NCBI RefSeq assembly: GCF_900455735.1
Contig: NZ_UAUI01000008.1
Span: forward strand, 90,900-154,899
DNA length: 64,000 bases
Direction: 5' to 3'
From: Rhodococcus wratislaviensis
GTDB taxonomy: Bacteria > Actinomycetota > Actinomycetes > Mycobacteriales > Mycobacteriaceae
Position numbers and translations under genes: made by a program
Shown: in pieces, positions 1-7,842 of the stretch
Layout: each line of letters begins with the position of its first letter
Numbering within the stretch: the first letter of the stretch is position 1
The notes under the pieces: generated by a model
What the model saw: the letters and a program-made list of their open reading frames with translations, nothing else
Databases searched by the model: none
What the model was told of the DNA's origin: nothing

Positions 1-909
1 CACTCGCACGGCAATACGCAAGGCAGCGGTGAGGTAGGTCCGTCGCGGGGGCGGATCCGCCGCATGGTGATTGCTCTCGTCATCCTCCTCGCGTTCCTGG
101 TTCTCGAGGTCGTCGTCGGTCTGACCGTCAACTCGCTGTCGCTGCTCGCCGACGCCGGGCACATGCTGACCGACGTCGTCGGAATGTCGATGGGGCTCGT
201 CGCACTTCTCCTGGCACGCAAGGGCAGTGCCACCGCGGCCCGGACCTTCGGCTGGCACCGCGCCGAAGTGCTCACGGCCATGGCCAACGCCGCGATGCTG
301 CTTGCCGTCGCGGTCTGGGTGTTCTACGAGGCGATCTCCCGCATCGGCGATGCCCCCGAACTTCCCGGCATGGCGCTGATTCTCACCGCATCCGTCGGAC
401 TGGCCGCGAACCTCGTGGTGATGCTGATGCTGCGCGCCGATTCCAAGGACAGCCTGGCCGTCCGCGGCGCATATCTCGAAGTGCTCGCGGACGCCGTCGG
501 CAGTGTCGGCGTGCTCATCGCCGGCGGACTCGTGCTGGCGTTCGACTGGACCTACGCCGACATCATCGTCGGTGTCCTCATCTCGCTGTGGGTCATTCCG
601 CGGGCGATGAAACTGGCCGCCGCGTCGCTGCGCATCCTCACGCAGGCCTCTCCCGAGGACGTCGATGTCGAATCGGTGCAGGCCGACCTCGAAGCGCTGC
701 CCGGGGTCACCGGTGTGCACGACCTCCACGTGTGGACGCTGACGACAGGAATGGATGTGGCCACCGTCCACCTGACCACGGACGCCGACTCGTCCGTCGT
801 CCTCGAATCGGCGCGGATCGTCCTCGAGAGCCACCTGCTCTCGCACGCCACCGTGCAGGTGGAATCCACCGCCAACGGACGCCACTGCGCCGAGAACGTC
901 ACCTGGTAG
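1..909 (+). CDS. Cation diffusion facilitator (CzcD-type Zn/Co efflux), 5' truncated by window
   Basis: The frame is open from base 1, so the true start lies upstream; the first visible residues read HSHG, the kind of His-rich cytoplasmic N-terminus common in this family. About six hydrophobic segments follow. The metal-site motif HMLTD is in the second helix and EVLAD in the fifth, where CzcD-type members carry Glu rather than the His of ZitB-type members. A cytoplasmic C-terminal domain (GVTGVHDLHVWTL) is the usual dimerising ferredoxin-like fold. The family exports Zn2+ or similar cations by proton antiport at the inner membrane. An internal ATG at 64 would remove the His-rich tail and is a less likely start. 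Metal specificity cannot be read from the sequence. Confidence 0.9.
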   Translation, partial: HSHGNTQGSGEVGPSRGRIRRMVIALVILLAFLVLEVVVGLTVNSLSLLADAGHMLTDVVGMSMGLVALLLARKGSATAARTFGWHRAEVLTAMANAAMLLAVAVWVFYEAISRIGDAPELPGMALILTASVGLAANLVVMLMLRADSKDSLAVRGAYLEVLADAVGSVGVLIAGGLVLAFDWTYADIIVGVLISLWVIPRAMKLAAASLRILTQASPEDVDVESVQADLEALPGVTGVHDLHVWTLTTGMDVATVHLTTDADSSVVLESARIVLESHLLSHATVQVESTANGRHCAENVTW

Positions 910-978
910 GCGCCCTGTCTGTTTCGTCCGGTATCGCGGCGGGAAATCGTCGTGGGACGACTCACGGAATGGAACACC

Positions 979-1401
979 ATGTCCACTCTCGCAGCGTTCG
1001 CACGACCCGTCGCCGTCGCCGCATTCGGTGCGGCCGCCCTCTTCGCAGCACCCGCCGCCGCCTCGGCCGCGCCGTTCATGCCCGACCCGCTGGCGAACTG
1101 CGGGGGCGATCCGAGCATCATCGTCGAGAAGGAAGAGGGCGATCTGGTCGAGTGGGATTTCGACGCTCCCAAGGGTGCGACGACCGACGCGCAGGTGACT
1201 GATCTCAACATCGGTCAGGCGCCGACGCTCGGCACGTCCGGGCCCCTCGTGAACGAGGAGGGCGACGCCGAAGGGCCGGAGAAGGATCTGCCCGGATTCA
1301 CCGCCCACCTGATCCCCGGCGGAACCTACGATCCGGACGGTCCTGCCAAGAACGACGCTGCAACCTGCCCCCTCGGCTTCGGATTCGCCGTCACACAGTG
1401 A
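979..1401 (+). CDS. Small exported protein, unknown function
   Basis: This encodes 140 residues. The start is placed at the ATG at 979 because it gives a clean Sec signal peptide: a short N-terminus, an alanine-rich hydrophobic core and an AxA-type cleavage region near residue 30 (SAAP). An upstream in-frame start at 952 would add nine residues before the signal. The mature part is acidic, rich in Gly, Pro and Asp, and has two Cys (one in NCGGD, one in ATCPLGF) that could form a disulfide. I recognise no domain. It follows the efflux gene by about 70 bp on the same strand and could be co-transcribed, but nothing ties it functionally to metal export. Confidence 0.75.
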   Translation: MSTLAAFARPVAVAAFGAAALFAAPAAASAAPFMPDPLANCGGDPSIIVEKEEGDLVEWDFDAPKGATTDAQVTDLNIGQAPTLGTSGPLVNEEGDAEGPEKDLPGFTAHLIPGGTYDPDGPAKNDAATCPLGFGFAVTQ

Positions 1402-1404
1402 CCG

Positions 1405-1866
1405 TCACTTGGTGAACCGGGTGACGCCCGCACCCGGTCGCCACAGATCGACATACAGATGGTCGCCGTCGACGGTGGTGAGCACTACCTCGTCGAGGCT
1501 GAGTTCGAAGACGTCCGCCTCGGGGATCTCGTCGGGGTAGTGCTCGAGGATCTGCAGTTTCCGCTCCCCGAGGACTTCCTCTGCGCGGCCGCTGATCTTG
1601 GCGTCGCCGCCCTCCATCGTGTGGTGACCGGGGTTGCTGTGGAGAGAGAATCGCGGATCACGTTGGAGGTCGCGCACTTTGCGTGCGCCGACCATCGAAC
1701 CGAGCAGTAACGCGCCCTCGTAGAACTCGACCTCGGTGCCGCTCACCCTCGGGGAACCGTCCTTGCGGAGCGTCGCCAGCACGTGGTGCTTGTGCGCCTC
1801 GAAGCGTGCGGCGACAGCCTTGGCGAGGTCGGGTGCGTCGGTCTCGAACTGTGTCCAATTGGTCAT
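1405..1866 (-). CDS. Pyridoxamine-5'-phosphate-oxidase-fold (FMN/F420) protein
   Basis: This encodes 153 residues starting MTNWTQF. The split-barrel signature is clear: an N-terminal helix, then HVLATLRKDGSPRVSG, then a strand with LLLGSMVGARKVRDLQRDPRFSLHS cut by short turns, as in PPOX-class flavin-binding proteins. Such proteins bind FMN, F420 or haem and often act as small-molecule reductases or cofactor scavengers; the substrate is unknown here. The gene is divergent from the WYL regulator at 1930, and a 10-bp inverted repeat lies between them, so that regulator is its likely controller. It converges on the exported-protein gene with only 3 bp between the stops. Confidence 0.85.
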   Translation of the reverse strand: MTNWTQFETDAPDLAKAVAARFEAHKHHVLATLRKDGSPRVSGTEVEFYEGALLLGSMVGARKVRDLQRDPRFSLHSNPGHHTMEGGDAKISGRAEEVLGERKLQILEHYPDEIPEADVFELSLDEVVLTTVDGDHLYVDLWRPGAGVTRFTK

Positions 1867-1886
1867 ACGGACCAGTGTGCTCTCCC

Positions 1887-1911
1887 ATCCCTGACATCTC
1901 CTGTCAGGGAT
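1887..1911. promoter_or_regulatory. Inverted-repeat operator between PPOX gene and WYL regulator
   Basis: Perfect 10-bp arms ATCCCTGACA and TGTCAGGGAT are separated by 5 bp. The site lies just upstream of the -10 box TAGAAT (1918-1923) of the regulator gene and 20 bp upstream of the divergent PPOX start. This is the natural position for autoregulation and control of the neighbour. Binding by the WYL protein is inferred. Confidence 0.7.
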
Positions 1912-1929
1912 TCTCACTAGAATCGGAGC

Positions 1930-2886
1930 ATGCGTTCCAGTCGGCTCGTCGAGGTGATGCTTCGTCTGGAAGGCAGCCGCGGGGCCACCGCGCAGCAACT
2001 CGCGGACGAACTCGGGGTCTCGGTCCGCACCGTGTATCGCGACGTCACGGCGTTGTCGGCGGCAGGCGTGCCGTTGTGGACGGAGAGCGGACCCGGCGGC
2101 GGAATCCGGTTGCTCGACGGCTGGCAGTCGAAACTCGGCGGCATGACGGGGGCGGAGACGTCCGCGTTGATGTTGCTCGGCGTCCCGTCGATCGCCGACG
2201 ATCTCGGACTTCGCGACGTCACCGCTGCGGCGCAGTCGAAGCTGTTGGGGGCGTTGCCGGTCCCGCTGCGCGCCGGGGCTCAGCTGTGGCGGGACCGGCT
2301 CTACGTCGACGCCCCCGGCTGGTTCGCCGGGCCGCGCGACACCGGTGATCTCCCGGTGGTGGCGTCGGCGGTGCTCGAGGGTCGGCGCCTCGGCATCCGC
2401 TACCGCAAGGGGAGCCGTTCCGCGGCAAGAACTCTCGACCCTCTGGGGCTGGTGGCGAAGGCCGGTGTCTGGTATCTCGTTGCGCAGCATCGCAGACGGA
2501 CGCTGTCGTACCGGGTGTCGCGGATCAGCGGCGCAACCGTGCTGAAGCAACCGGCGGTGCGGCCGGACGACTTCGATCTGGGTGCGTGGTGGACGGCGTC
2601 GGTGGCCGAATTCGATCGTGCGCTCCTGCGATTCCGGTGCCGGGTGCGGCTCTCGCCCGCGTCGTGGCGCCGGCTGCCCCGGGTGGTCGGTGTGGAGGCC
2701 GCACGCGTCGAACCCGGACCGCCCGACGACGAGGGCTGGGTAACCGTCGACCTGTTGCTCGAGGCCGAGGACGTGGCACTCGACCAGTTGACCGTTCTCG
2801 GCGGGGGAGTCGAAGTGCTCCAGCCGCACTCGCTGCGCGAATCGCTGCGTGCAGTGGGCGACGCGATCGCCCGCCGGAACGGCTGA
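1930..2886 (+). CDS. YafY-type WYL-domain transcriptional regulator
   Basis: This encodes 318 residues. An N-terminal winged helix-turn-helix of the HTH_11 type (RSSRLVEVMLRLEG, then LADELGVSVRTVYRDVTALS) is followed by a WYL domain around residues 140-215, containing DPLGLVAKAGVWYLVAQH and RVSRI, and a C-terminal WCX-like region. WYL domains sense small molecules or nucleic acid, and the YafY type usually controls a divergent neighbour. The -10 box TAGAAT ends 6 bp before the ATG, so the mRNA is probably leaderless. An inverted repeat at 1887-1911 is the candidate operator. The likely target is the divergent PPOX-fold gene. Confidence 0.9.
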   Translation: MRSSRLVEVMLRLEGSRGATAQQLADELGVSVRTVYRDVTALSAAGVPLWTESGPGGGIRLLDGWQSKLGGMTGAETSALMLLGVPSIADDLGLRDVTAAAQSKLLGALPVPLRAGAQLWRDRLYVDAPGWFAGPRDTGDLPVVASAVLEGRRLGIRYRKGSRSAARTLDPLGLVAKAGVWYLVAQHRRRTLSYRVSRISGATVLKQPAVRPDDFDLGAWWTASVAEFDRALLRFRCRVRLSPASWRRLPRVVGVEAARVEPGPPDDEGWVTVDLLLEAEDVALDQLTVLGGGVEVLQPHSLRESLRAVGDAIARRNG

Positions 2887-2903
2887 GGCGGACTACTGCC
2901 GCG

Positions 2904-4073
2904 TCACCCGAGTCGTTCGAGCACCGTGGCATTGGCGAGTCCGCCTGCCTCACACATGGTCTGCAGTCCGAACCGGGCCCCGCGCTGCTCCATCGCGTTC
3001 ACCAGCGTGGTCATGATCCGGGCGCCGCTGGCCCCCAGCGGATGCCCGAGCGCGATCGCACCGCCGTGCACGTTGACGCGGTCCAGGTCGGCTCCCGTGT
3101 CTGCGGCCCAGGCCAGGACCACCGGCGCGAAGGCCTCGTTGACCTCGAACAGGTCGATGTCGGAGATGTCGAGCCCGCTGCGCTGCAGTACCTTGCGTGT
3201 CGCGGGAATGACGGCGGTGAGCATCATCAGCGGGTCGTCGCCGACGACGGAGAAGCTGTGGAGCCGGGCCAGGGGCCGCAGTCCCAGACGTCCCGCGATC
3301 TCACTCGTGGTGATCATGAGCGCCGCACTTCCGTCCGACAGGGGACTGCTGTTGCCCGCGGTGATCGACCAGTCGATCTGTGGGAATCTCTCCCCGTAGA
3401 CGTCGCTGCGGAAGGCGGGTCGTAGGCCGGCGAGAGTTTCCAGTGTCGTGTCCGGCCGGATGGCCTCGTCGACGGTCAGCTCCGGCAGGACGGCGAGTTC
3501 CTTCGCGAAGTTCCCGGCACTCGTTGCCGCCGCGGCCTTCTGGTGGCTGCGCAGGGCGAACTCGTCCAGCTGGGTGCGCGACAGTCCCCACCGGGCGGCG
3601 ATGAGTTCGGCGCTGATGCCCTGCGGGACCAGACCGTCGGGGTAACGGCGCTCGAAGCCCACGCCCATCGATTCGCGTCCGATGCTGCTGGACCCCATCG
3701 GAACTCGGCCCATCGATTCGACACCGGCGGCGACGACGATGTCGTAGGCGCCGGACATCACGCCCTGCGCGGCGAAGTGAACGGCCTGCTGGCTGCTGCC
3801 GCACTGCCGATCGACGGTCGTGCCGGGCACGGATTCGGGAAATCCGGCGGCCAGAAGTGCACTGCGGGTGATGTTCTGGCTCTGGTCACCGACCTGGGTG
3901 ACGGTGCCGCCGATGACGTCGTCGATCAGTGCGGGATCGATTCCCGTGCGCTCGACGAGGGCCGACAGGCTGTGGGCGAGGAGGTCGACCGGGTGCACTC
4001 CGTGCAGGGCGCCCGAGGGCTTGCCCTTGCCGATCGGCGTGCGGATGGCCTCGACGATAACGGCGTCTCTCAT
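2904..4073 (-). CDS. Acetyl-CoA C-acyltransferase (thiolase)
   Basis: This encodes 389 residues, the normal thiolase length. The nucleophilic Cys lies in VDRQCGSSQQAVHF (near residue 90); the His of GHPLGASGAR and the C-terminal Cys of MCEAGGLANA complete the catalytic set. The family cleaves 3-ketoacyl-CoA in beta-oxidation or condenses two acyl-CoAs in the reverse direction; chain-length preference cannot be read. The last motif has CEAGGLAN where many thiolases have CxGGG. A Shine-Dalgarno AAAGGAA precedes the ATG. The gene lies downstream of the frameshifted exporter on the same strand, separated from it by the 40-bp palindrome at 4093-4132, which probably ends the upstream transcript. 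Confidence 0.93.
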   Translation of the reverse strand: MRDAVIVEAIRTPIGKGKPSGALHGVHPVDLLAHSLSALVERTGIDPALIDDVIGGTVTQVGDQSQNITRSALLAAGFPESVPGTTVDRQCGSSQQAVHFAAQGVMSGAYDIVVAAGVESMGRVPMGSSSIGRESMGVGFERRYPDGLVPQGISAELIAARWGLSRTQLDEFALRSHQKAAAATSAGNFAKELAVLPELTVDEAIRPDTTLETLAGLRPAFRSDVYGERFPQIDWSITAGNSSPLSDGSAALMITTSEIAGRLGLRPLARLHSFSVVGDDPLMMLTAVIPATRKVLQRSGLDISDIDLFEVNEAFAPVVLAWAADTGADLDRVNVHGGAIALGHPLGASGARIMTTLVNAMEQRGARFGLQTMCEAGGLANATVLERLG

Positions 4074-4092
4074 GACGGTTCCTTTCGGTGCT

Positions 4093-4132
4093 GTGAGTAC
4101 TTGTCAACCGCGGGCGGTTGACAAGTACTCAC
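4093..4132. repeat. 40-bp perfect palindrome, copy A
   Basis: The left arm GTGAGTACTTGTCAACCGC and its exact reverse complement are separated only by GG. An identical copy with CC at the centre lies at 7800-7839. The sequence overlaps the last codons and stop of the exporter frame and precedes the thiolase start. It could act as a terminator or as a repetitive palindromic element. Confidence 0.9.
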
Positions 4133-5509
4133 GGGGTGGGTTCATCCCTGAGGCGGCGAGTGCGGCGACGACGGCCACCACGGCCACCGCCGACCAGGCG
4201 AGTTGGAATGCGGAGTGGGTGTCTTCGTAACCGGCGGTCGTACCGAGGAGGGCGACCAGCATGCTCACACCCAGCACGGTTCCGATCTGACGGCTCATGG
4301 TGACGACGGCGCTACCGGTGGCCGCGCGCGACTGCGGTAGTCCGGCGGTGGCGGACGACAGAATCGTCGGCAACGCCAGTCCGACTCCGACACCGGCGAT
4401 CATCCAGCCGGGCAGCAGTTCCGACGCGTACTGCGGTTCCATCCCGACGGACGAGAGGACGAGTAAGGCGCCGGCCGCCCAGAGGGTGCTGCCCGCCGCG
4501 GTGAGCGCTCCGGCCGAGAATCTGCGGGACAGGAACTGGCCGACGATGGCGAACACCGGCACCATCAACGGGCCCGGCGCGATAGCGAGACCCGTCAGCA
4601 GCGCAGAGTACCCCCACACCTGCTGCAACCACAGGATGTTCGCGAGCAGGCCGGCCGCGAAGGCAGCACTGAACGCGAGGGCGGTCACGTTCGACCAGGC
4701 GAACGTGCGCACCTTCAGCATGGCGGGTTCGATGAGGGCTCGCGCTGCCGGCTGTTGCTCCACCAGAACAGTGCGACGGACGCGGCAGCCACGGTGAACG
4801 CGATCGCGATTCGGGGGTCGCCCCATCCCCAGTCGGGTCCCTGGACCAGCCCGAGTGCGAGGGCGCCGATGCCGACGGTCAGCAGGACAGCGCCGAACAG
4901 GTCGAGGTCGGTGTCGCGGGCGGTCGGACGGAAGTCGGGGACCAACCGGACGGTGGAGATCAGGAAGGCGATACCGATGGGGACGTTGATCAGGAAGGCC
5001 CAGCGCCACGACGCCTCGACGAGCAGACCACCCACCACGGGTCCGAAGGCCGCGGCCGCGGCGCCCGACGCGGCCCAGATCCGGACCGCGCCCGCACGCT
5101 TGGCTTCGGGAACCGTGCTGATCAGCAGTCCCAGGCCGGCGGGGGTCAATGCGGCCGCACCGACGGCCTGGAGAAGTCGGAAGGCGACGAGCAGCCACAG
5201 TGAGGGGCTCAGCGCGCACGCCGCGCTGGCCGCCGTGAACAGCGCCAGCCCGAGAAGGAATCCGCGCCGGCGGCCGACGCGGTCGGCCCAGCGTCCGAGC
5301 GGAACCAGGAGTGCGGCGAACACGATCGCGTAGCCGCCCAGCACCCAGCTGACGTCGCCGAGGCTGTAGCCGGGGTAGCTCGCCGCGATGTCGCCGAACG
5401 CGACGTTGACGACGAACAGATCGAGGCTGGCGACGAACGACGCGCCGGAGAGGACGGTGAGGAGTGGGCCGAGCCGTACTTTCTCACGCACCTGACTATT
5501 GAGGGCCAT
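4104..5509 (-). pseudogene. DHA2-type MFS drug exporter, interrupted by a frameshift
   Basis: Two overlapping minus-strand frames together form one major-facilitator exporter of about 468 residues. The first runs from ATG 5509 with the family A motif GRWADRVGRRRG and the C-type motif LLISTVPEAKR; it leaves frame after NSRQREP near 4738 and stops at 4715. The second resumes with ALIEPAML at about 4739 and carries the remaining helices. A one-base (or four-base) deletion at GAGCCCTC fits, as would an assembly error. The C-terminal residues EYLST and the stop come from palindrome A. The promoter overlaps two operator-like repeats shared with the HxlR gene at 7306, so it was probably an inducible efflux pump. 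Confidence 0.8.
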
Positions 5510-5515
5510 AGTCAG
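5492..5515. promoter_or_regulatory. Second operator-like repeat at the exporter start
   Basis: CTGACTAT and ATAGTCAG form a perfect 8-bp inverted repeat spaced by 8 bp and overlapping the exporter start codon. The half-site CTGACT is the same as in the operators at 5522-5553 and 7267-7292, so it may be a secondary HxlR site. Confidence 0.5.
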
Positions 5516-5521
5516 CAATGT

Positions 5522-5553
5522 ACACCTGACTATGGCTATGGCAAGTCAGGTGT
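5522..5553. promoter_or_regulatory. HxlR-type operator at exporter/oxidoreductase promoter
   Basis: Perfect 10-bp arms ACACCTGACT and AGTCAGGTGT with a 12-bp spacer lie between the divergent exporter (start 5509) and molybdoenzyme (start 5616). The core CTGACTATGG-N5-GCAAGTCAG recurs exactly in the promoter of the HxlR gene at 7267-7292. Two occurrences with conserved spacing make this a well-supported operator; the binding protein is inferred. Confidence 0.75.
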
Positions 5554-5615
5554 GACGGACGCCTCGGATCGACGGTTTGCGCTGCAGAGATCCCGTGGCG
5601 GTCCTAACGTGAGGC

Positions 5616-6215
5616 ATGGCTGTTCTGACCCCCGGCTTCCACGGCAGGCCTCGCAGCGAGCACTCTCTTCCGCCCGGGCAGTACGAGGTCGGGGACTTCC
5701 CGGTCCTCTCGGCGGGGCCGACGCCCCGCGTTCCGACCGACACGTGGACGCTGACCGTGACCGACGAGACCGGCCGGCGCCACGAGTGGTCGTGGGCCGA
5801 ATTCATGAAGCTCCCGCAGGAGCGGCCGACGGTCGACCTCCACTGCGTCACGCGATGGTCGAAGTTCGGAACCTCGTGGAAGGGCGTCTCCCTCGACACC
5901 CTGTTCGCGGACGTCGAGACGTCCGCAGGATTCGTCCTCGTCGGATGCGACGGCGGTTACACCACGAACCTCCCCGTCGCCGACATCCTCGGTGGCAAGG
6001 CGTGGATCGCGCACACCTACGAGGGCGCGCCGCTCGCGCCGGTGCACGGGGGTCCGGCCCGACTGCTCGTACCCCATCTCTACCTGTGGAAGTCCGCGAA
6101 ATGGGTTCGGTCGATTCAGCTCGTCACCCAGGACGTCCCGGGATTCTGGGAACAACTCGGCTACCACGATCGCGGCGACCCGTGGCGGGAGCAGAGGTAC
6201 CAGGGTGACCAGTGA
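5616..6215 (+). CDS. Sulfite-oxidase-like molybdopterin oxidoreductase
   Basis: This encodes 199 residues consisting of one molybdopterin-binding domain of the sulfite oxidase/YedY (MsrP) family. The Mo-ligating Cys is residue 77 in DLHCVTRWS; GVSLDTLF, VGCDGGYTTNLP and GGPARLLVPHLYLWKSAKWV are the other conserved blocks. I see no signal peptide, haem domain or dimerisation domain, so it appears to be a minimal cytoplasmic form. The next gene overlaps it by 11 bp and encodes an FAD/NAD(P) reductase, the probable electron partner. The substrate is unknown: reduction of an S- or N-oxide is as plausible as sulfite oxidation. The operator at 5522-5553 lies in its promoter. Confidence 0.9.
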   Translation: MAVLTPGFHGRPRSEHSLPPGQYEVGDFPVLSAGPTPRVPTDTWTLTVTDETGRRHEWSWAEFMKLPQERPTVDLHCVTRWSKFGTSWKGVSLDTLFADVETSAGFVLVGCDGGYTTNLPVADILGGKAWIAHTYEGAPLAPVHGGPARLLVPHLYLWKSAKWVRSIQLVTQDVPGFWEQLGYHDRGDPWREQRYQGDQ

Positions 6216-6972
6216 GCTGTTGGGCCGCGCCGTGCTCAGCTGGCGAGTGGCGCAACTCGTCGAGTCGTGGCCCGAGACGGCGAGTGCGCGGGCCCTGGTC
6301 CTCGAGGTTCCGGACTGGCCGGGGCACCGCGCCGGGCAGCACGTCGATCTCCGCCTGACCGGCCCCGACGGGTACACCACCGAACGGAGCTATTCGCTGG
6401 CGTCGCCGGCCGAACGTTCACCGGGTGGGTGGCGACTGCAGTTGGTCGTCCAGCGGGTGGCGGATGGTGAGGTGTCTCCGTATCTGACCGATCTTTTCGC
6501 CGCGGGCGATCTGATCGAGGTGCGCGGACCGATCGGCGGCTGGTTCGTGTGGTCGCCGCGCGAGGGTGGCGGCGCGCCGGTGCTTCTCGTCGCGGGTGGG
6601 TCGGGCGTCGTGCCGTTGATGTCGATGATTCGCGAGCGGCGGTTTCGGCACGACCGCACGCCGTTCCGGCTCGTGTACTCCCTCCGGACGCGGGCCGACG
6701 AATTGTTCGCGGACGAGCTGAACAGGCCCGGGAGCGGCGACGGGGGAGTCGAAACGGTCGTTCTCCATACCCGCGAGGACTCGCCGCGGCGCCCGGCGGG
6801 GCGGATCGGTGCCGCCGATCTCGCGGCGTGGGGATGGCCGGCGGACTTCGCGCCGCGCTGCTTCGTGTGCGGGCCCACCGGATTCGTCGAGGAGGCGGCT
6901 CGCCTGCTGCTCTCGCTCGGGCACTCGCCGGACGACATCAAGACCGAGCGGTTCGGTCCCTCGGGGCCGTGA
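6205..6972 (+). CDS. Ferredoxin-NADP reductase-type FAD/NAD(P) oxidoreductase
   Basis: This encodes 255 residues. The GTG at 6205 is chosen because it overlaps the preceding stop by 11 bp and begins directly before the first beta strand. The FAD-binding motif is RSYSLASP (about residues 64-71), the NAD(P) Rossmann motif is VAGGSGVVPLMSM, and the C-terminus has the CGPTGFVEEAA motif. There is no 2Fe-2S plant-type ferredoxin domain, unlike full phthalate-dioxygenase reductases. It most likely passes electrons from NAD(P)H to the adjacent molybdoenzyme. Translational overlap supports a joint function. Confidence 0.9.
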   Translation: MTSELLGRAVLSWRVAQLVESWPETASARALVLEVPDWPGHRAGQHVDLRLTGPDGYTTERSYSLASPAERSPGGWRLQLVVQRVADGEVSPYLTDLFAAGDLIEVRGPIGGWFVWSPREGGGAPVLLVAGGSGVVPLMSMIRERRFRHDRTPFRLVYSLRTRADELFADELNRPGSGDGGVETVVLHTREDSPRRPAGRIGAADLAAWGWPADFAPRCFVCGPTGFVEEAARLLLSLGHSPDDIKTERFGPSGP

Positions 6973-6991
6973 CCGGAGGAAGGAATTGTCG

Positions 6992-7264
6992 ATGAGTACG
7001 TTGCAGGGCAACGACTTCGAGGACGGGAACGTTCTCGGCGGGCCGTTCGCGGAGATCTTCGTTCACGACCTCACCGCGGCGACCGGGCAGTGCCGGTTCT
7101 GCGGTCTCGACGGACCGATGGCGGCCGTGCACGTCTACACGCGTGCGCCCGGTGTCGTCGTGCGGTGCCCGGGATGTCAGGAGGTGCTGCTGCGGCTGGT
7201 GTCGACTCCGCGCGGGCTCGAACTCGACGCCAGCGGGCTTTCGCATCTGTCCTGGAGGCTGTGA
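6992..7264 (+). CDS. Small zinc-ribbon-like protein (DUF6510-type)
   Basis: This encodes 90 residues with ATG preceded by GGAGGAAGGAA. Two CxxC pairs, CRFC (about residue 33) and CPGC (about residue 57), look like a treble-clef or ribbon zinc site. This architecture matches small actinobacterial proteins that travel with sulfite-oxidase-like and reductase genes. Its role is unknown; it could be an assembly or regulatory partner of the molybdoenzyme. It lies 19 bp after the reductase stop and so is in the same operon. Confidence 0.8.
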   Translation: MSTLQGNDFEDGNVLGGPFAEIFVHDLTAATGQCRFCGLDGPMAAVHVYTRAPGVVVRCPGCQEVLLRLVSTPRGLELDASGLSHLSWRL

Positions 7265-7266
7265 CC

Positions 7267-7292
7267 GCTGACTATGGAGTCTGCAAGTCAGC
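7267..7292. promoter_or_regulatory. HxlR-type operator upstream of the HxlR gene
   Basis: GCTGACT and AGTCAGC are spaced by 12 bp, the same geometry and core as the operator at 5522-5553. The site lies 13 bp upstream of the regulator start and overlaps the junction with the upstream gene. Autoregulation is the simplest reading. Confidence 0.75.
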
Positions 7293-7305
7293 TATGCTGA
7301 GGTGC

Positions 7306-7803
7306 ATGGACGCGGCACGGTTGGACGGCTTTCTCGCAGATCGCGACACCTGGCGGGCGACACACTGCTCCATCGGCAAGGCGATGGACGTCATCGGCAC
7401 GCGTTCGGCCGTCCTGATCCTGCGCGAGGCCTACTACGGCACCACGCGATTCGATGACTTCGCGAAACGGGTCGGCATCACCGAGGCGGTCGCGGCATCC
7501 CGGCTGCGTGAACTGACCGCCGAGGGCCTGTTCGAGCGGCAACCCTACAAGGAGCCCGGGCAGCGCACCCGCTACGAATACGTGCTCACCGAGAAGGGGC
7601 GCGACCTGCTGCCCGCTGTGCTCGCGCTGATGCAGTGGGGCGACAAGTACCTCCAGGGCAAGTACGGGCCGCCGATCGGACTGGCGGACGACGCGACCGG
7701 CGAACCCGTGCGCGTCGAGGTCCGCAGTCCCGACCGGGAGGTGCCGTTGGCGGAACTGCGGCTGACCCCCAACTTCACCGAAGAGGATGCGTCCCGCCCG
7801 TGA
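7306..7803 (+). CDS. HxlR-family transcriptional regulator
   Basis: This encodes 165 residues starting MDAARLDGF; an in-frame ATG at 7294 would overlap the operator. The HxlR winged helix spans about residues 20-115, with the hallmark HCSIGKAMDVIGTRSAVLILREAYYG, including a Cys that in some family members senses aldehydes or electrophiles, and RLRELTAEGLFERQPY in the recognition/wing region. The C-terminal tail is variable. Identical operators in its own promoter and between the exporter and molybdoenzyme define its likely regulon. The stop codon lies inside palindrome copy B. Confidence 0.9.
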   Translation: MDAARLDGFLADRDTWRATHCSIGKAMDVIGTRSAVLILREAYYGTTRFDDFAKRVGITEAVAASRLRELTAEGLFERQPYKEPGQRTRYEYVLTEKGRDLLPAVLALMQWGDKYLQGKYGPPIGLADDATGEPVRVEVRSPDREVPLAELRLTPNFTEEDASRP

Positions 7804-7839
7804 GTACTTGTCAACCGCCCGCGGTTGACAAGTACTCAC
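7800..7839. repeat. 40-bp perfect palindrome, copy B
   Basis: It has the same 19-bp arms as copy A (4093-4132) but with CC in the centre, so the two copies are exact reverse complements. It lies between the convergent HxlR and M50 genes, contains the HxlR stop codon and stops 3 bp short of the protease stop. It may serve as a bidirectional terminator. Confidence 0.9.
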
Positions 7840-7842
7840 GGG

